Below are positions 27,251 through 35,935 of a stretch of 64,000 bases of DNA, one piece after another. The notes below the pieces were generated by a model. That model did no database searches, was not told the origin of the DNA, and worked only from the letters and a program-made list of their open reading frames with translations. The position numbers and the translations under genes are program-made. Position 1 is the stretch's first letter; every line of letters starts with the position of its first letter. This DNA is from Xenophilus azovorans DSM 13620 (lineage in GTDB: Bacteria; Pseudomonadota; Gammaproteobacteria; Burkholderiales; Burkholderiaceae_C): contig NZ_JQKD01000012.1 in NCBI RefSeq assembly GCF_000745855.1, positions 1 to 64,000 of the forward strand. The letters run 5' to 3'.

Positions 27251-28476
27251 GTGAAGAAAAGAAACTGCCCCTGGCCGGCCTGCGCGTGGCCGACTTCTGC
27301 TGGATCGGTGCCGGTTCCTACACGACCAAGGTGTTCGGCGACCTCGGCGCCGACGTGATCAAGATCGAGACCTCGACCCGGCTCGACTCGCTACGCCTGG
27401 CCGGCCCCTACAAGGACGGCAGGCCGGGCGTCAACCGCAGTGGCTACTTCGCCGACCGCAACACCAGCAAGCGCGGCATCACCATCGACATGAAGCACCC
27501 GAAGGCGCTGGCGGTGATCCGGCGCCTGATCGCGAAGAGCGACATCGTCGCCAACAATTTCGCGGCCGGGGTGATGGACAAGTTCGGCCTCGGCTACGAG
27601 GACTGCAGGAAGATCCGCGCCGACATCATCTTCATCGGCATGTCGATGCAGGGCTCGCAGGGCCCGCAGTGCGACTTCCGCGGCACCGGCAGCAGCATCG
27701 CGGCGCTGACCGGCATCCAGGACCTGAGCGGCCTGCCGGACCGCATTCCCGCCGGCACCGGCACCAACTACCCGGACCATTTGCCCAACCCCTGCCACGC
27801 GGCCTTCGCGCTGCTGGCGGCGCTGCGGCATCGCCGCCGTACGGGGCAGGGCCAGTTCATCGATTTCGCGCAGACCGAGCCCATGCTGTCGCTGATGGGG
27901 CCGACCTTCCTCGACCTCACCGTCAACGGCCGGCTGCAGCAGCGCCGCGGCAACGACCATCCCTGGGCGGCGCCGCACGGCGTGTATCCGGCGGCCGGCG
28001 ACGACCGCTGGATCGCCATCAGCGTGATGGACGACGCGCAGTGGGCCGCGCTGGTCGATGCCATGGGCCGTCCGGCCTGGGCGCTGGAGGCGCGCTGGCA
28101 GACCATGCCGCAGCGCTGGCGCGGGCGTGCCGAGCTGGACGCCTCGCTCTCGGCCTGGACCGCGCAGCACGACAAGCAGGCGCTGATGCTTCGGTTGCAG
28201 GGCGTCGGCGTGCCGGCCGGCGCCGTGCAGGACGCGCACGACGTCACCCGCGTCGATCCGCAGCTGCAGCACCGCGGGCACTGGGTGCGTCTGCCGCATG
28301 CAGAAATGGGCGAGTCGATCTACAACAACCTGCCGTTCCGCTTCTCGCGCACGCCGGTCCGGCCGCAGCGTGCCGCGCCGATGCTGGGCGAGCACACGCG
28401 CGAGATCCTGCACGGCATGCTGGACCTGTCGAACGCGGAGATCGACGCGCTGGAAGCCGAGCAGGTGCTCAGGTGA
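27247..28476 (+). CDS. CaiB/BaiF family CoA-transferase
   Basis: 409 aa. LAGLRVADFCWIGAGSYTTK and DLGADVIKIETSTRLD open the Rossmann-like part; FRGTGSSIAALTGIQDLSGL and NYPDHLPNPCHAAFALLAAL follow; FIDFAQTEPMLSLMG places Glu211 at the catalytic-Asp position. Adjacent to another transferase in the same reading direction with ATGA overlap, so the two could form a hetero-oligomer, as in benzylsuccinate CoA-transferase (BbsEF). Acceptor unknown. Confidence 0.9.
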   Translation: MSEEKKLPLAGLRVADFCWIGAGSYTTKVFGDLGADVIKIETSTRLDSLRLAGPYKDGRPGVNRSGYFADRNTSKRGITIDMKHPKALAVIRRLIAKSDIVANNFAAGVMDKFGLGYEDCRKIRADIIFIGMSMQGSQGPQCDFRGTGSSIAALTGIQDLSGLPDRIPAGTGTNYPDHLPNPCHAAFALLAALRHRRRTGQGQFIDFAQTEPMLSLMGPTFLDLTVNGRLQQRRGNDHPWAAPHGVYPAAGDDRWIAISVMDDAQWAALVDAMGRPAWALEARWQTMPQRWRGRAELDASLSAWTAQHDKQALMLRLQGVGVPAGAVQDAHDVTRVDPQLQHRGHWVRLPHAEMGESIYNNLPFRFSRTPVRPQRAAPMLGEHTREILHGMLDLSNAEIDALEAEQVLR

Positions 28477-29624
28477 GCGGCCGCAGCATGCGCGATCGTG
28501 GCGCCATCGTCGGCGTCGGCGCCACGCCGCAGGGCAAGCTGCCCGGCTCGACGGCGCTCTCGCTCGCGGTCGGCGCCTTCCAGCGCGCGCTGGACGACAG
28601 CGGCCTGCGCAAGGACCAGATCGACGGGCTGCTCACCTTCTCGGGCCAGACCGCGCCCGAAGGCCAGCAGAACTATCTGCGCGTGGGCGAGACGCTGGGC
28701 ATCAACCCGCGCTGGACCGGCACCATGTACATGGGCGGGTCCACCGCCGGCGCGCTGGTGCAGCAGGCGGTGCTGGCGATCGAGGCCGGCATGGCGACCC
28801 ATGTGGCCTGCGTCTACGGCGATGCGGCCGCGACCGGCGGCGGCGTGTTCAACCGGGCCCAGGGCTGGGGCGACTCCTCCGCCATCTGGGGCTTCATGTC
28901 GGCCGCGGCCAACTCCGCCATCACCGCCGCGCGCCACATGGCGCTGTACGGCACCACCAGCCGGCAGCTCGGCGAGATCGCGGTGGCCTGCCGCCACCAC
29001 GCCTCGCTGAACCCCGATGCGGTGATGCGCAAGCCGATCACCCTCGAGGACCACCAGGCCTCGCGCTGGATCGTCGAGCCGCTGCACCTGCTGGACTGCT
29101 GCCTGGTCTCCGACGGCGGGGTGTGCATCATCGTCTCCAGCGCCGAGCGCGCACGCGACCTGAAGCAGCCGCCGGTGCTGATCTCCGGCATGGGCCAGGG
29201 CTACACCACGCAGATCCTCGAGCGCGAGGACTGGTGGTACGCGCCGCACCAGAAGGCGGCGGTGCAGGACGCCTACCGCATGGCCGGCGTCGGCCCGCGC
29301 GACATCGACGTCGCCCAGCTCTACGACAACTTCACGCCCAGCGTGCTGCTGTGGCTGGAGCACGGCGGCTTCTGCGAGCCGGGCGAGGCCGGCGCCTTCG
29401 TCGAGGGCGGCCGCATCCGCCTGGGCGGCGAGCTGCCGGTGAACACCGCGGGCGGCAACCTGTCGGAGTCCTTCATGGAGGGCTGGCTGCACATCGTCGA
29501 GGGCGTGCGGCAGATGCGCGGCCAGTGCGGCCCGCGGCAGGTGCGGGGGGCCGAGACCTGCCTGGTCACCGGCCGCGGCATGACGCTCAACTGCGCCAAT
29601 GCGATGGTGCTGCGCGAGGGCTGA
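28473..29624 (+). CDS. Thiolase-fold lipid-transfer-type protein, probable acyl-CoA aldolase (Ltp2-like)
   Basis: 383 aa from a GTG overlapping the previous stop; ATG at 28488 is an alternative. Thiolase superfamily, SCP-x/Ltp branch (AIVGVGATPQGKLPGSTALS; YDNFTPSVLLWLEHGGFCEP; NTAGGNLSESFMEGWLHIVE). The nucleophilic Cys of thiolases is replaced (MYMGGSTAGALVQ) and the GHPxGATG motif is absent, as in Ltp2-type aldolases. The next gene is a DUF35 protein, the partner needed by Ltp2 in steroid side-chain cleavage. I infer retro-aldol cleavage of a beta-hydroxyacyl-CoA; thiolysis is unlikely. Confidence 0.82.
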   Translation: MSGRSMRDRGAIVGVGATPQGKLPGSTALSLAVGAFQRALDDSGLRKDQIDGLLTFSGQTAPEGQQNYLRVGETLGINPRWTGTMYMGGSTAGALVQQAVLAIEAGMATHVACVYGDAAATGGGVFNRAQGWGDSSAIWGFMSAAANSAITAARHMALYGTTSRQLGEIAVACRHHASLNPDAVMRKPITLEDHQASRWIVEPLHLLDCCLVSDGGVCIIVSSAERARDLKQPPVLISGMGQGYTTQILEREDWWYAPHQKAAVQDAYRMAGVGPRDIDVAQLYDNFTPSVLLWLEHGGFCEPGEAGAFVEGGRIRLGGELPVNTAGGNLSESFMEGWLHIVEGVRQMRGQCGPRQVRGAETCLVTGRGMTLNCANAMVLREG

Positions 29625-29627
29625 ACG

Positions 29628-30038
29628 ATGAGCGACTACGACAAGCCCCTGCCCACGCTGACGGACGAGAACCGGCCGTTCTGGGAGTCCTGCAAGGCAG
29701 GCCGCCTGAGCTTCCAGAAATGCTCCGCCTGCGGCCACCTGCGCTACCCGATCAGCCCGTTCTGTCCGCAATGCCTGAGCGCCGAGTACGCATGGACGCC
29801 CGTGTCCGGGCGCGGCACCGTGTTCTCGTACGTGGTGTTCCACCAGGCCTACCACCCGGGCTTCAAGGGCGACCTGCCCTACAACGTCGCGCTGGTGCAG
29901 TTGGAAGAGGGCCCGCGCATGTACGGCAACGTGGTGGGCGTGGCCCACGACGCGGTGCGGATCGGCCACGCGGTCGAGGCCGTGTTCGACCCGGTCACGC
30001 CGGAGATCACGATCCCGCGCTTCCGGCCGGCGCGCTGA
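29628..30038 (+). CDS. DUF35 zinc-ribbon/OB-fold protein, partner of the thiolase-fold enzyme
   Basis: 136 aa. Zinc ribbon at about residues 31-47 with CSACGHLRYPISPFCPQC (two CxxC pairs), followed by the OB-fold part (SGRGTVFSYVVFHQAYHPGF, PYNVALVQLEEGPRMYGNVV). Starts three bases after the thiolase-fold gene. DUF35 proteins bind thiolase-like enzymes and channel acyl-CoA; here the partner is probably the upstream aldolase-like protein. Confidence 0.9.
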   Translation: MSDYDKPLPTLTDENRPFWESCKAGRLSFQKCSACGHLRYPISPFCPQCLSAEYAWTPVSGRGTVFSYVVFHQAYHPGFKGDLPYNVALVQLEEGPRMYGNVVGVAHDAVRIGHAVEAVFDPVTPEITIPRFRPAR

Positions 30039-30057
30039 CCCCAGGAGACGACCAGAG

Positions 30058-30525
30058 ATGTACAAGATCGACACGAAGGCGCCGCCCGCGCGCTTCTTCG
30101 AGGATTTCCACGAGGGGCAGCAGATGCCCGAAGTCACCAAGGGCCCGATGACGGCCGGCCACCAGGTGCGCTGGGCCGGCGCCTGCGACAACTACGCCTC
30201 CGAGTTCCACCACGACGCGGCGGCCGCCCGCGCGCAGGGCCTGCCCGGGCTGCTGCTGTCGGGGCCTCTCATGGCGAGCTACATGTTCACGGAGGTCAAG
30301 CACTGGCTGGGCAGCCGCGCCCGCCTGGTCTCGTTCTGGGACCGCAACAGCGCCTCGACCCAGCCGGGCGACACGGCGTGCATCCGCGCCTCGGTCAAGC
30401 GCGCGTGGACCGAGGACGGCAAGGGCATGCTGGAGGTCGACTGCCGGATCGTCAACCAGGACGGGAAGCTCACCACGCCGGGCGGGGTGATCGCCGAACT
30501 GCCGCTGAAGGAGGGCCGGCCATGA
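30058..30525 (+). CDS. MaoC-like hot-dog dehydratase, subunit A
   Basis: 155 aa, hot-dog fold (FFEDFHEGQQMPEVTKGPMT, WAGACDNYASEFHHDAAAAR, LPGLLLSGPLMASYMF). The DNYASEFHHD segment occupies the place of the D/H catalytic motif of (R)-specific enoyl-CoA hydratases. AGGAGACGACCAGAG precedes the ATG. It overlaps the next gene by ATGA; the two small hot-dog proteins probably form a heterodimer, as in the ChsH1-ChsH2 hydratase of steroid degradation. Confidence 0.8.
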   Translation: MYKIDTKAPPARFFEDFHEGQQMPEVTKGPMTAGHQVRWAGACDNYASEFHHDAAAARAQGLPGLLLSGPLMASYMFTEVKHWLGSRARLVSFWDRNSASTQPGDTACIRASVKRAWTEDGKGMLEVDCRIVNQDGKLTTPGGVIAELPLKEGRP

Positions 30526-31031
30526 ACGCCACGCCTGCCGCCAAGGTCCACGGCGCCGCCACCCTGCGGGTGGAGGACCTCACGCCGGAGCAGCTCCAGG
30601 CCGAGCTGAAGGCGCTGGAAGGCCCGCTCGGCCCGCCGGATTCGATGCCGGTCGACGTGCTTTCCATCCGCCGCATGGCGCTGGCCGTGGAGGACCTCGA
30701 CCCGATCCACTACGACGAGGCCGCCGCCCGGGCGCGCGGCTACCGCGGCATCGTCGCGCCCTGGCCGCTGCTGTGGCTGGTGTTCTTCAACTGCCGCGAG
30801 GCGCCGCTGACATTCAGCTTCGGCAAGGCGACGCTGCACGGCGGCGACAGCTACGAGTTCCACGAGCCGCTGGTCGCGGGCGACACGGTGACGGTGAGCG
30901 CCGTCGTCAGCGAGACCTCGGTCAAGCAGGGCAAGGCGGGCGCCATGGGCGTCGTCGTCACACGCCGCGAGTTCCGCAACCAGCTCGGCCAGCTCTGCGC
31001 CGTGATGCACACCACCAACCTGCGCCGCTAG
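30522..31031 (+). CDS. MaoC-like/FAS1-type hot-dog dehydratase, subunit B
   Basis: 169 aa. SIRRMALAVEDLDPIHYDEA matches the N-terminal hot-dog (FAS1-like dehydratase) domain with the DxxPxHYDE motif; RGYRGIVAPWPLLWLVFFNC and LHGGDSYEFHEPLVAGDTVT follow. Last gene of the operon under operator 1. Together with subunit A it is expected to hydrate an enoyl-CoA for aldol cleavage. No terminator was recognised behind it; operator 2 and a Bug gene follow. Confidence 0.8.
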   Translation: MNATPAAKVHGAATLRVEDLTPEQLQAELKALEGPLGPPDSMPVDVLSIRRMALAVEDLDPIHYDEAAARARGYRGIVAPWPLLWLVFFNCREAPLTFSFGKATLHGGDSYEFHEPLVAGDTVTVSAVVSETSVKQGKAGAMGVVVTRREFRNQLGQLCAVMHTTNLRR

Positions 31032-31080
31032 GGCACGTCCGGTTGACGGACCGGTCGCGGCGGTCCAGACTGGTTTGTTT

Positions 31081-31094
31081 GGATAGCGCTAACA
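31081..31094 (+). promoter_or_regulatory. LacI-type operator 2
   Basis: GGATAGCGCTAACA matches the consensus TGATAGCGCTATCA at 12 of 14 positions and keeps the central CG. TAACAT at 31090-31095 could be a -10 box in the same place as at operator 1; a TTGACG at 31043 is too far away to be its -35. It precedes the Bug gene at 31115. Confidence 0.65.
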
Positions 31095-31114
31095 TACATA
31101 TGGAGACGAAAATC

Positions 31115-32086
31115 ATGGACCGATTCACACGCCGCGCGCTGCTGCTCGCAGGCTCCGCCCTGGCGGCGCCGGCCCTGGCCCTGGCACAGGGCGGCTTTCC
31201 GACCAAGCCGGTCCGGATGGTCGTGCCGTTCCCGCCGGGCGGCAGCGTGGACCCGCTGGCGCGCGTGCTGTCCCACCGCCTCGGCGACGCGCTGGGGCAG
31301 CAGGTGATCGTGGACAACAAGCCGGGCGGCAACACCGTGATCGGCACCGAGGCGGTGGCCAAGGCGCCGGCCGACGGCTACACGCTGCTGCTCACGGCCA
31401 GCTCGCACCTGACCAACCCGCAGCTGCTGCCGACCAGCTACGACCCGATCAAGGACTTCGTGCCGGTGGCCACGCTCAGCACCTCGGACATGATCCTGGT
31501 CACCCACCCCTCGGTGCCGGCGGACAACCTGCAGGACCTGCTGGCGCTGGCCAGGGCCAAGCCCGGCGCGCTCAACTTCTCCTCGGCTGGCAGCGGCAAC
31601 CCCAACCACCTGGCGGGCGAGCTGATGAACCTGATGGCCAAGGTGAAGACCACGCACGTGCCGTACAAGGGCGGGGCGCCGGCCATCACCGACCTGGTCG
31701 GCGGGCAGGTGCAGTTCTCCTTCGGCAGCCCGATCATCGTGCTGCCCTTCATCAAGAGCGGCAAGCTGAAGGCGCTCGCCGTCACCAGCCCGAGCCGCAT
31801 GGACGTGCTGCCGCAGGTGCCCACCATGTCCGAGTCGGGCCTGAAGGGCTACGAGGTGCGCGTCTGGTACGCGCTGCTGGCGCCGGCCGGCACGCCGAAG
31901 GCCGTCGTCGCCCGGCTCAACGCCGAGACCGGGAAAATCATGGCCACCGCCGAGATCAAGGAAACGCTCGACGCCGGCGGCATGGAACGCTACGCGGTCG
32001 CGCCCGACCAGTTCGAGGCCACCATGAAGCAGGACATGGAGAAGTTCGGCCGCATCATCAAGGCGGCCAACGTGAAGCTCGATTGA
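31115..32086 (+). CDS. Bug-family substrate-binding protein
   Basis: 323 aa periplasmic receptor. Start at 31115 has GGAGA eight bases upstream; an in-frame ATG at 31100 would precede the ribosome-binding site. Tat-like signal peptide FTRRALLLAGSALAAPALAL cleaved near LAQGG; then KPVRMVVPFPPGGSVDPLAR, IVDNKPGGNTVIGTEAVAKA and THVPYKGGAPAI. Controlled by operator 2, so its ligand is probably related to the regulon's substrate. Convergent with hyuB; no TctA/TctB genes in the window. Confidence 0.92.
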   Translation: MDRFTRRALLLAGSALAAPALALAQGGFPTKPVRMVVPFPPGGSVDPLARVLSHRLGDALGQQVIVDNKPGGNTVIGTEAVAKAPADGYTLLLTASSHLTNPQLLPTSYDPIKDFVPVATLSTSDMILVTHPSVPADNLQDLLALARAKPGALNFSSAGSGNPNHLAGELMNLMAKVKTTHVPYKGGAPAITDLVGGQVQFSFGSPIIVLPFIKSGKLKALAVTSPSRMDVLPQVPTMSESGLKGYEVRVWYALLAPAGTPKAVVARLNAETGKIMATAEIKETLDAGGMERYAVAPDQFEATMKQDMEKFGRIIKAANVKLD

Positions 32087-32177
32087 GCCGGGACCCGCAC
32101 GCCCGACGGCGGCGCCGCGCCCTGGACTTCCGGGACCGGCGCGGGACGCCGAGCGCGTGATCCGGCCGCGCCGGCGC

Positions 32178-33845
32178 CTACTCCAGGCGATAGACCGCCC
32201 GCGCGGCGTCCGTGCTGACGAGGCCGTCGAGCACGTCCGCGTCCACCTGCTCACGCGGCCGCTGCGCAGGGTCGCCGATCCCTCCTCCGCCGGGCGTATG
32301 CAGGATCACGCGGTCGCCTGCCGGCACGAGCTGCCGGCCCTTGCCGCGCAGCGGCCGGCCAGAGGCGAGGTATGCGCGCCCGGCGCCGCCGCTCCGGCCG
32401 CCTTCGGCGCCGCGGGCGGGATGCTCGATCCGCTCGAAAGTCGCGCCGAGCACCATCGGCGCACCGTCGGCGTGCGCCACTTCCACGGTCTGGCCGAGCC
32501 CGCCGCGCAGGCGGCCCGCGCCGCCGCTGTCGCACGTGAACTCCTTGCGCCAGAACACGAGCGGCGCCATCGTCTCGATGATCTCGACGGCCGTGTTCTT
32601 CACGCCGCTCGGGAACGAGGTGGCCGACAGGCCATCCTTGCCCGGCCGCGCGCCGGTGCCCCCTGAGGTGAAGCTCACGATGGTGAAGCGCCTGGACCGC
32701 ATGAATTCGGCGGGATCGGTCCCGGGCAGCGGCTGGCCTCCTGCCAGGCGGATGTTCCAGAGGTTGGATGCGCCTTCCGCGGGAACGTGCTCGGGGCGCA
32801 CCTGCCGCAGGCAGCCGAACACCAGGTCCGGCAGCATCGTGCCCACGATCGCGCGCGACTGGACGGCGAAGGGCGGCTGCGCGTTGAGGATGCAGTTCGC
32901 CGGGGCAGCGACGCGCACCACGCCCAGCGAGCCGGCGTTGTTGGGGATCTCGGGCCCGATGATGCAGCGCACGCCGAACGAGCTGTACGCATCGGTGTAG
33001 TTCTTGGGAACATTGATGCCGCGTGCGACCGCCGCGGACGTTCCGCTGAAATCGAGGTCGACGCCCTGGTCCGAGATCGTGAGGGCTGCGGCGAGCTCGA
33101 TCGGATGATCGTAGCCGTCGAGCGTCATCGCGCTCCTCCAGGTGCCGCGCGGCCACTGGCGGACGGCGTTCAGCATCGCCTGGTGCGAGCGCTCGATGAT
33201 GTGGGCGCCGAGCTCGTCGAGCGCCTCGATGCGGTACTCGTCCATCATGGCGAGCAGCCGGCGCGCGCCGATCTCGTTGCACACCATGAGCGCGTGCAGA
33301 TCGCCCTCGACCTGCACCGGCTCGCGAACGTTCGCGCGGATCACGCGCAGCAGCGTCGGATCGAGGATGCCGCGATCGGCGAAGCGGACGATCGGCACGT
33401 ACAGGCCTTCGTGGAAGATCTCGGTCGCGTCGGGGCCGGAGCCGAGTCCCCCGATGTCGACGACGTGCAACGTGGAAGCGAACAGGGCGACGAGACGGCC
33501 GTGGCGGTGCACGGGCGTCACGAAAGTGAAGTCGTTGAGGTGCCCCGTGCCCTTCCAGGGGTCGTTGGTCGCGAAGACATCGCCGGGCTGCATCGTGTCG
33601 GCCGGGAACTCGGCCAGGAAATGCCGGACGGCGTCCGCCATCGAGTTCACGTGGCCGGGTGTACCGGTCACGGCCTGGGCCAGCATGCGGCCGTCCGGCA
33701 GGAACACGCCGGCCGAGAGATCCCCGGCCTCGCGTGTCGATGCGCCGAACGCCGTGCGCACCAGGGTCTGGGCCTGCTCCTCCACGACCGAGAGCAAGCG
33801 GTCCCACATCACCTGGAGACGGATGGGACTGGACGGCGCTTTCAT
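32178..33845 (-). CDS. hyuB: Hydantoinase B/oxoprolinase family protein
   Basis: 555 aa beta subunit of the HyuAB / acetone-carboxylase-like family. Characteristic stretches: PIRLQVMWDRLLSVVEEQAQ, GTPGHVNSMADAVRHFLAEF, DVFATNDPWKGTGHLNDFTF, IPNNAGSLGVVRVAAP and HTPGGGGIGDP near the end. Overlaps hyuA by four bases. ATP-dependent ring opening (hydantoin, oxoproline, imide or lactam-like rings) or ketone carboxylation are possible; no carboxylase gamma subunit is present, which favours ring opening. Confidence 0.9.
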   Translation of the reverse strand: MKAPSSPIRLQVMWDRLLSVVEEQAQTLVRTAFGASTREAGDLSAGVFLPDGRMLAQAVTGTPGHVNSMADAVRHFLAEFPADTMQPGDVFATNDPWKGTGHLNDFTFVTPVHRHGRLVALFASTLHVVDIGGLGSGPDATEIFHEGLYVPIVRFADRGILDPTLLRVIRANVREPVQVEGDLHALMVCNEIGARRLLAMMDEYRIEALDELGAHIIERSHQAMLNAVRQWPRGTWRSAMTLDGYDHPIELAAALTISDQGVDLDFSGTSAAVARGINVPKNYTDAYSSFGVRCIIGPEIPNNAGSLGVVRVAAPANCILNAQPPFAVQSRAIVGTMLPDLVFGCLRQVRPEHVPAEGASNLWNIRLAGGQPLPGTDPAEFMRSRRFTIVSFTSGGTGARPGKDGLSATSFPSGVKNTAVEIIETMAPLVFWRKEFTCDSGGAGRLRGGLGQTVEVAHADGAPMVLGATFERIEHPARGAEGGRSGGAGRAYLASGRPLRGKGRQLVPAGDRVILHTPGGGGIGDPAQRPREQVDADVLDGLVSTDAARAVYRLE

Positions 33846-35935
33846 GCCTGCGGCTCCCTGCGCTCGAGCCGGAGGTGCCCGAGCGCATCCTGCCGCGCGA
33901 CGAACCCGGCGGGCACCACGGTGGTGGTCTGGTCTTCGCTCACCAGCGCAGGCCCGATGACGCCCGCGCCGGGTGCCAGCGTGGCGCGCTCGAACACGCC
34001 GGCTTCCACCCAGTCCGACGCCACCGCATCGAAGATGCGCCGCCGCGACTGCGGGCGCACCGTTGCCGCATCCGGCGGCAGGGTGGCGGTCTGCAGTGCG
34101 GGCTGGGCGGTGCCGACGGTGACGGACCAGCTCATGACCTCCACCATCAGGTCCGGAATCACCCGCCCGTAGAGCGCGCCGTAGCTGCTTTCGAAGCGCT
34201 GCCGCAACTCGGCCGTGCGCTCCTCGGAAAGTTCGCCCTCGGGCAGATCGACCATGATCTCGTGGCCTTGTCCGACATAGCGCATGTAGGCGACGCGCCG
34301 GCGCCGCAGCGCGTCGCTGGCGGGTGCCGCACGGCGCACCGCCTCGGTCGCCTCCTGTTCCATCTCATGCAGCAGTGCGTCCACGGCGGATCCGTCGAGG
34401 CCCTCGAGCCGCTGGTGCATGCTGCGCAGCGACTGCCATGCAACGGGCGCCCACAGGAACCCGAGCGCCGACCCCACGCTCGCGGATGCAGGCACGATCA
34501 CCCGCGTGATGCCGAGCCGTGCGGCGAGCTGTGCGGCGTGCAGCGGCGCAGCGCCGCCGAAGGCGATCATCGTGTAGTCCTCCACCGTCTTGCCCAGCTC
34601 GACGGCGTGGATGCGCGCCGCGTTGGCCATGTTCTCGATGACGATCTCCAGGATGGCAGCCGCGCCGTGCACGGCGTCGCAGCGCAGCGGCCCCGCGACC
34701 TCCCGATCGATCGCGGCCTCGGCGAGCGCCGGCTGCAGCGTCACCTTGCCGGAGGCGAAGCGGCCTGGATCCAGCACGGCTGCAACGCAATCGGCGTCGG
34801 TGACCGTCGGATGTGCGCCGCCCCGGCCGAAGCATGCAGGGCCCGGATCGGCGACGGCGCTTTCCGGGCCGACCAGCACGCGGCCCAGTGCGTCGACCCG
34901 CGCGATGGAGCCACCGCCGGCGCCGATCTCCACCATCTCGATCACCGGGATGCGCACTGGCAGGCCGGAACCCTTCATGAACCGGTACATGCGGCCGATC
35001 TCGAAGCTGCGCGAGAGTTCCGGTTCGTAGTCGTCGATGAAGCAGACCTTGGCGGTCGTGCCGCCCATGTCGAACGACAGCGCCTTGCGTATGCCGCACT
35101 GCTGCGCCACCTGCCTCGCGAGAATCGCTCCGCCGGCGGGCCCCGACTCCACCAGCTTGATGGGCTGGGCTGCTCCCAGGGCCATGCTGGTGATGGCGCC
35201 GCCCGAGGTCATCAGGTAGGAGGGGCAGTCCAGGCCGACCGCCGCAAGACGCTTGCCGAGACGGCCGAGATAGCCGGCCACGACGGGCTGCACGTAGGCA
35301 TTCGCGCAGGCGGTCGACGTGCGTTCGTACTCCCGCACCTCGGGGCACACGTCGGAGGACAGGGTGATGTACAGATCGGGCTGCATTTCCTGCAGCAGGT
35401 CGCGGACGCGCCGTTCGTGTGCGGGGTTGGCATAGCTGTGCAGGAATGCCACCGCAACGCTCTCGATGCCGTGCCGGCGCAGCTCGGGGGCGAGTGCGCG
35501 CACCGCATCCTCGTCCAGTGGCAAGAGCACCTCCCCCCGCACATTCATCCGCTCGGGCACGCCGAAGCGCAAGTGGCGCGGCACGAGCGGCGGCGGCTTG
35601 TCCTGCGCGAGGTCGTATTGCGCGTAGCGGTTCTCGTGCCCGATCTCCACCACGTCGCGGAATCCCTGTGTCGCCAGCAACGCCGTTCGCGCCCCCTTGC
35701 GCTCGATCAGCGCGTTGGCGGCAAGAGTGGTTCCCAGGATGAACAGCGAGATGGCAGCGGCGGGCAGGCCCGCGTGCTCCAGCACTTCCGCGATACCTGT
35801 CATCACGCCGTCTTCCGGCGCCCGCGGCGTGGTCAGCGCCTTGGCGGTGAAGCGCCGGTCTCCGGCCTGCAGGACGACGTCGGTGAAAGATCCGCCGATG
35901 TCGACCGCCAGCAGATGGCGCGTGGCATCGCTCAT
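33842..35935 (-). CDS. hyuA: Hydantoinase A/oxoprolinase family protein
   Basis: 697 aa alpha subunit with the actin-like ATPase fold: HLLAVDIGGSFTDVVLQAGD at the N-terminus, the second phosphate loop in SFDMGGTTAKVCFIDD, IARVDALGRVLVGPESAVAD, then YTMIAFGGAAPLHAAQLAAR. The pair HyuA-HyuB forms the ATP-dependent amidase/carboxylase unit. It is the middle gene of a minus-strand operon (Bug, hyuA, hyuB) with four-base overlaps at both joints. Confidence 0.92.
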   Translation of the reverse strand: MSDATRHLLAVDIGGSFTDVVLQAGDRRFTAKALTTPRAPEDGVMTGIAEVLEHAGLPAAAISLFILGTTLAANALIERKGARTALLATQGFRDVVEIGHENRYAQYDLAQDKPPPLVPRHLRFGVPERMNVRGEVLLPLDEDAVRALAPELRRHGIESVAVAFLHSYANPAHERRVRDLLQEMQPDLYITLSSDVCPEVREYERTSTACANAYVQPVVAGYLGRLGKRLAAVGLDCPSYLMTSGGAITSMALGAAQPIKLVESGPAGGAILARQVAQQCGIRKALSFDMGGTTAKVCFIDDYEPELSRSFEIGRMYRFMKGSGLPVRIPVIEMVEIGAGGGSIARVDALGRVLVGPESAVADPGPACFGRGGAHPTVTDADCVAAVLDPGRFASGKVTLQPALAEAAIDREVAGPLRCDAVHGAAAILEIVIENMANAARIHAVELGKTVEDYTMIAFGGAAPLHAAQLAARLGITRVIVPASASVGSALGFLWAPVAWQSLRSMHQRLEGLDGSAVDALLHEMEQEATEAVRRAAPASDALRRRRVAYMRYVGQGHEIMVDLPEGELSEERTAELRQRFESSYGALYGRVIPDLMVEVMSWSVTVGTAQPALQTATLPPDAATVRPQSRRRIFDAVASDWVEAGVFERATLAPGAGVIGPALVSEDQTTTVVPAGFVARQDALGHLRLERREPQA

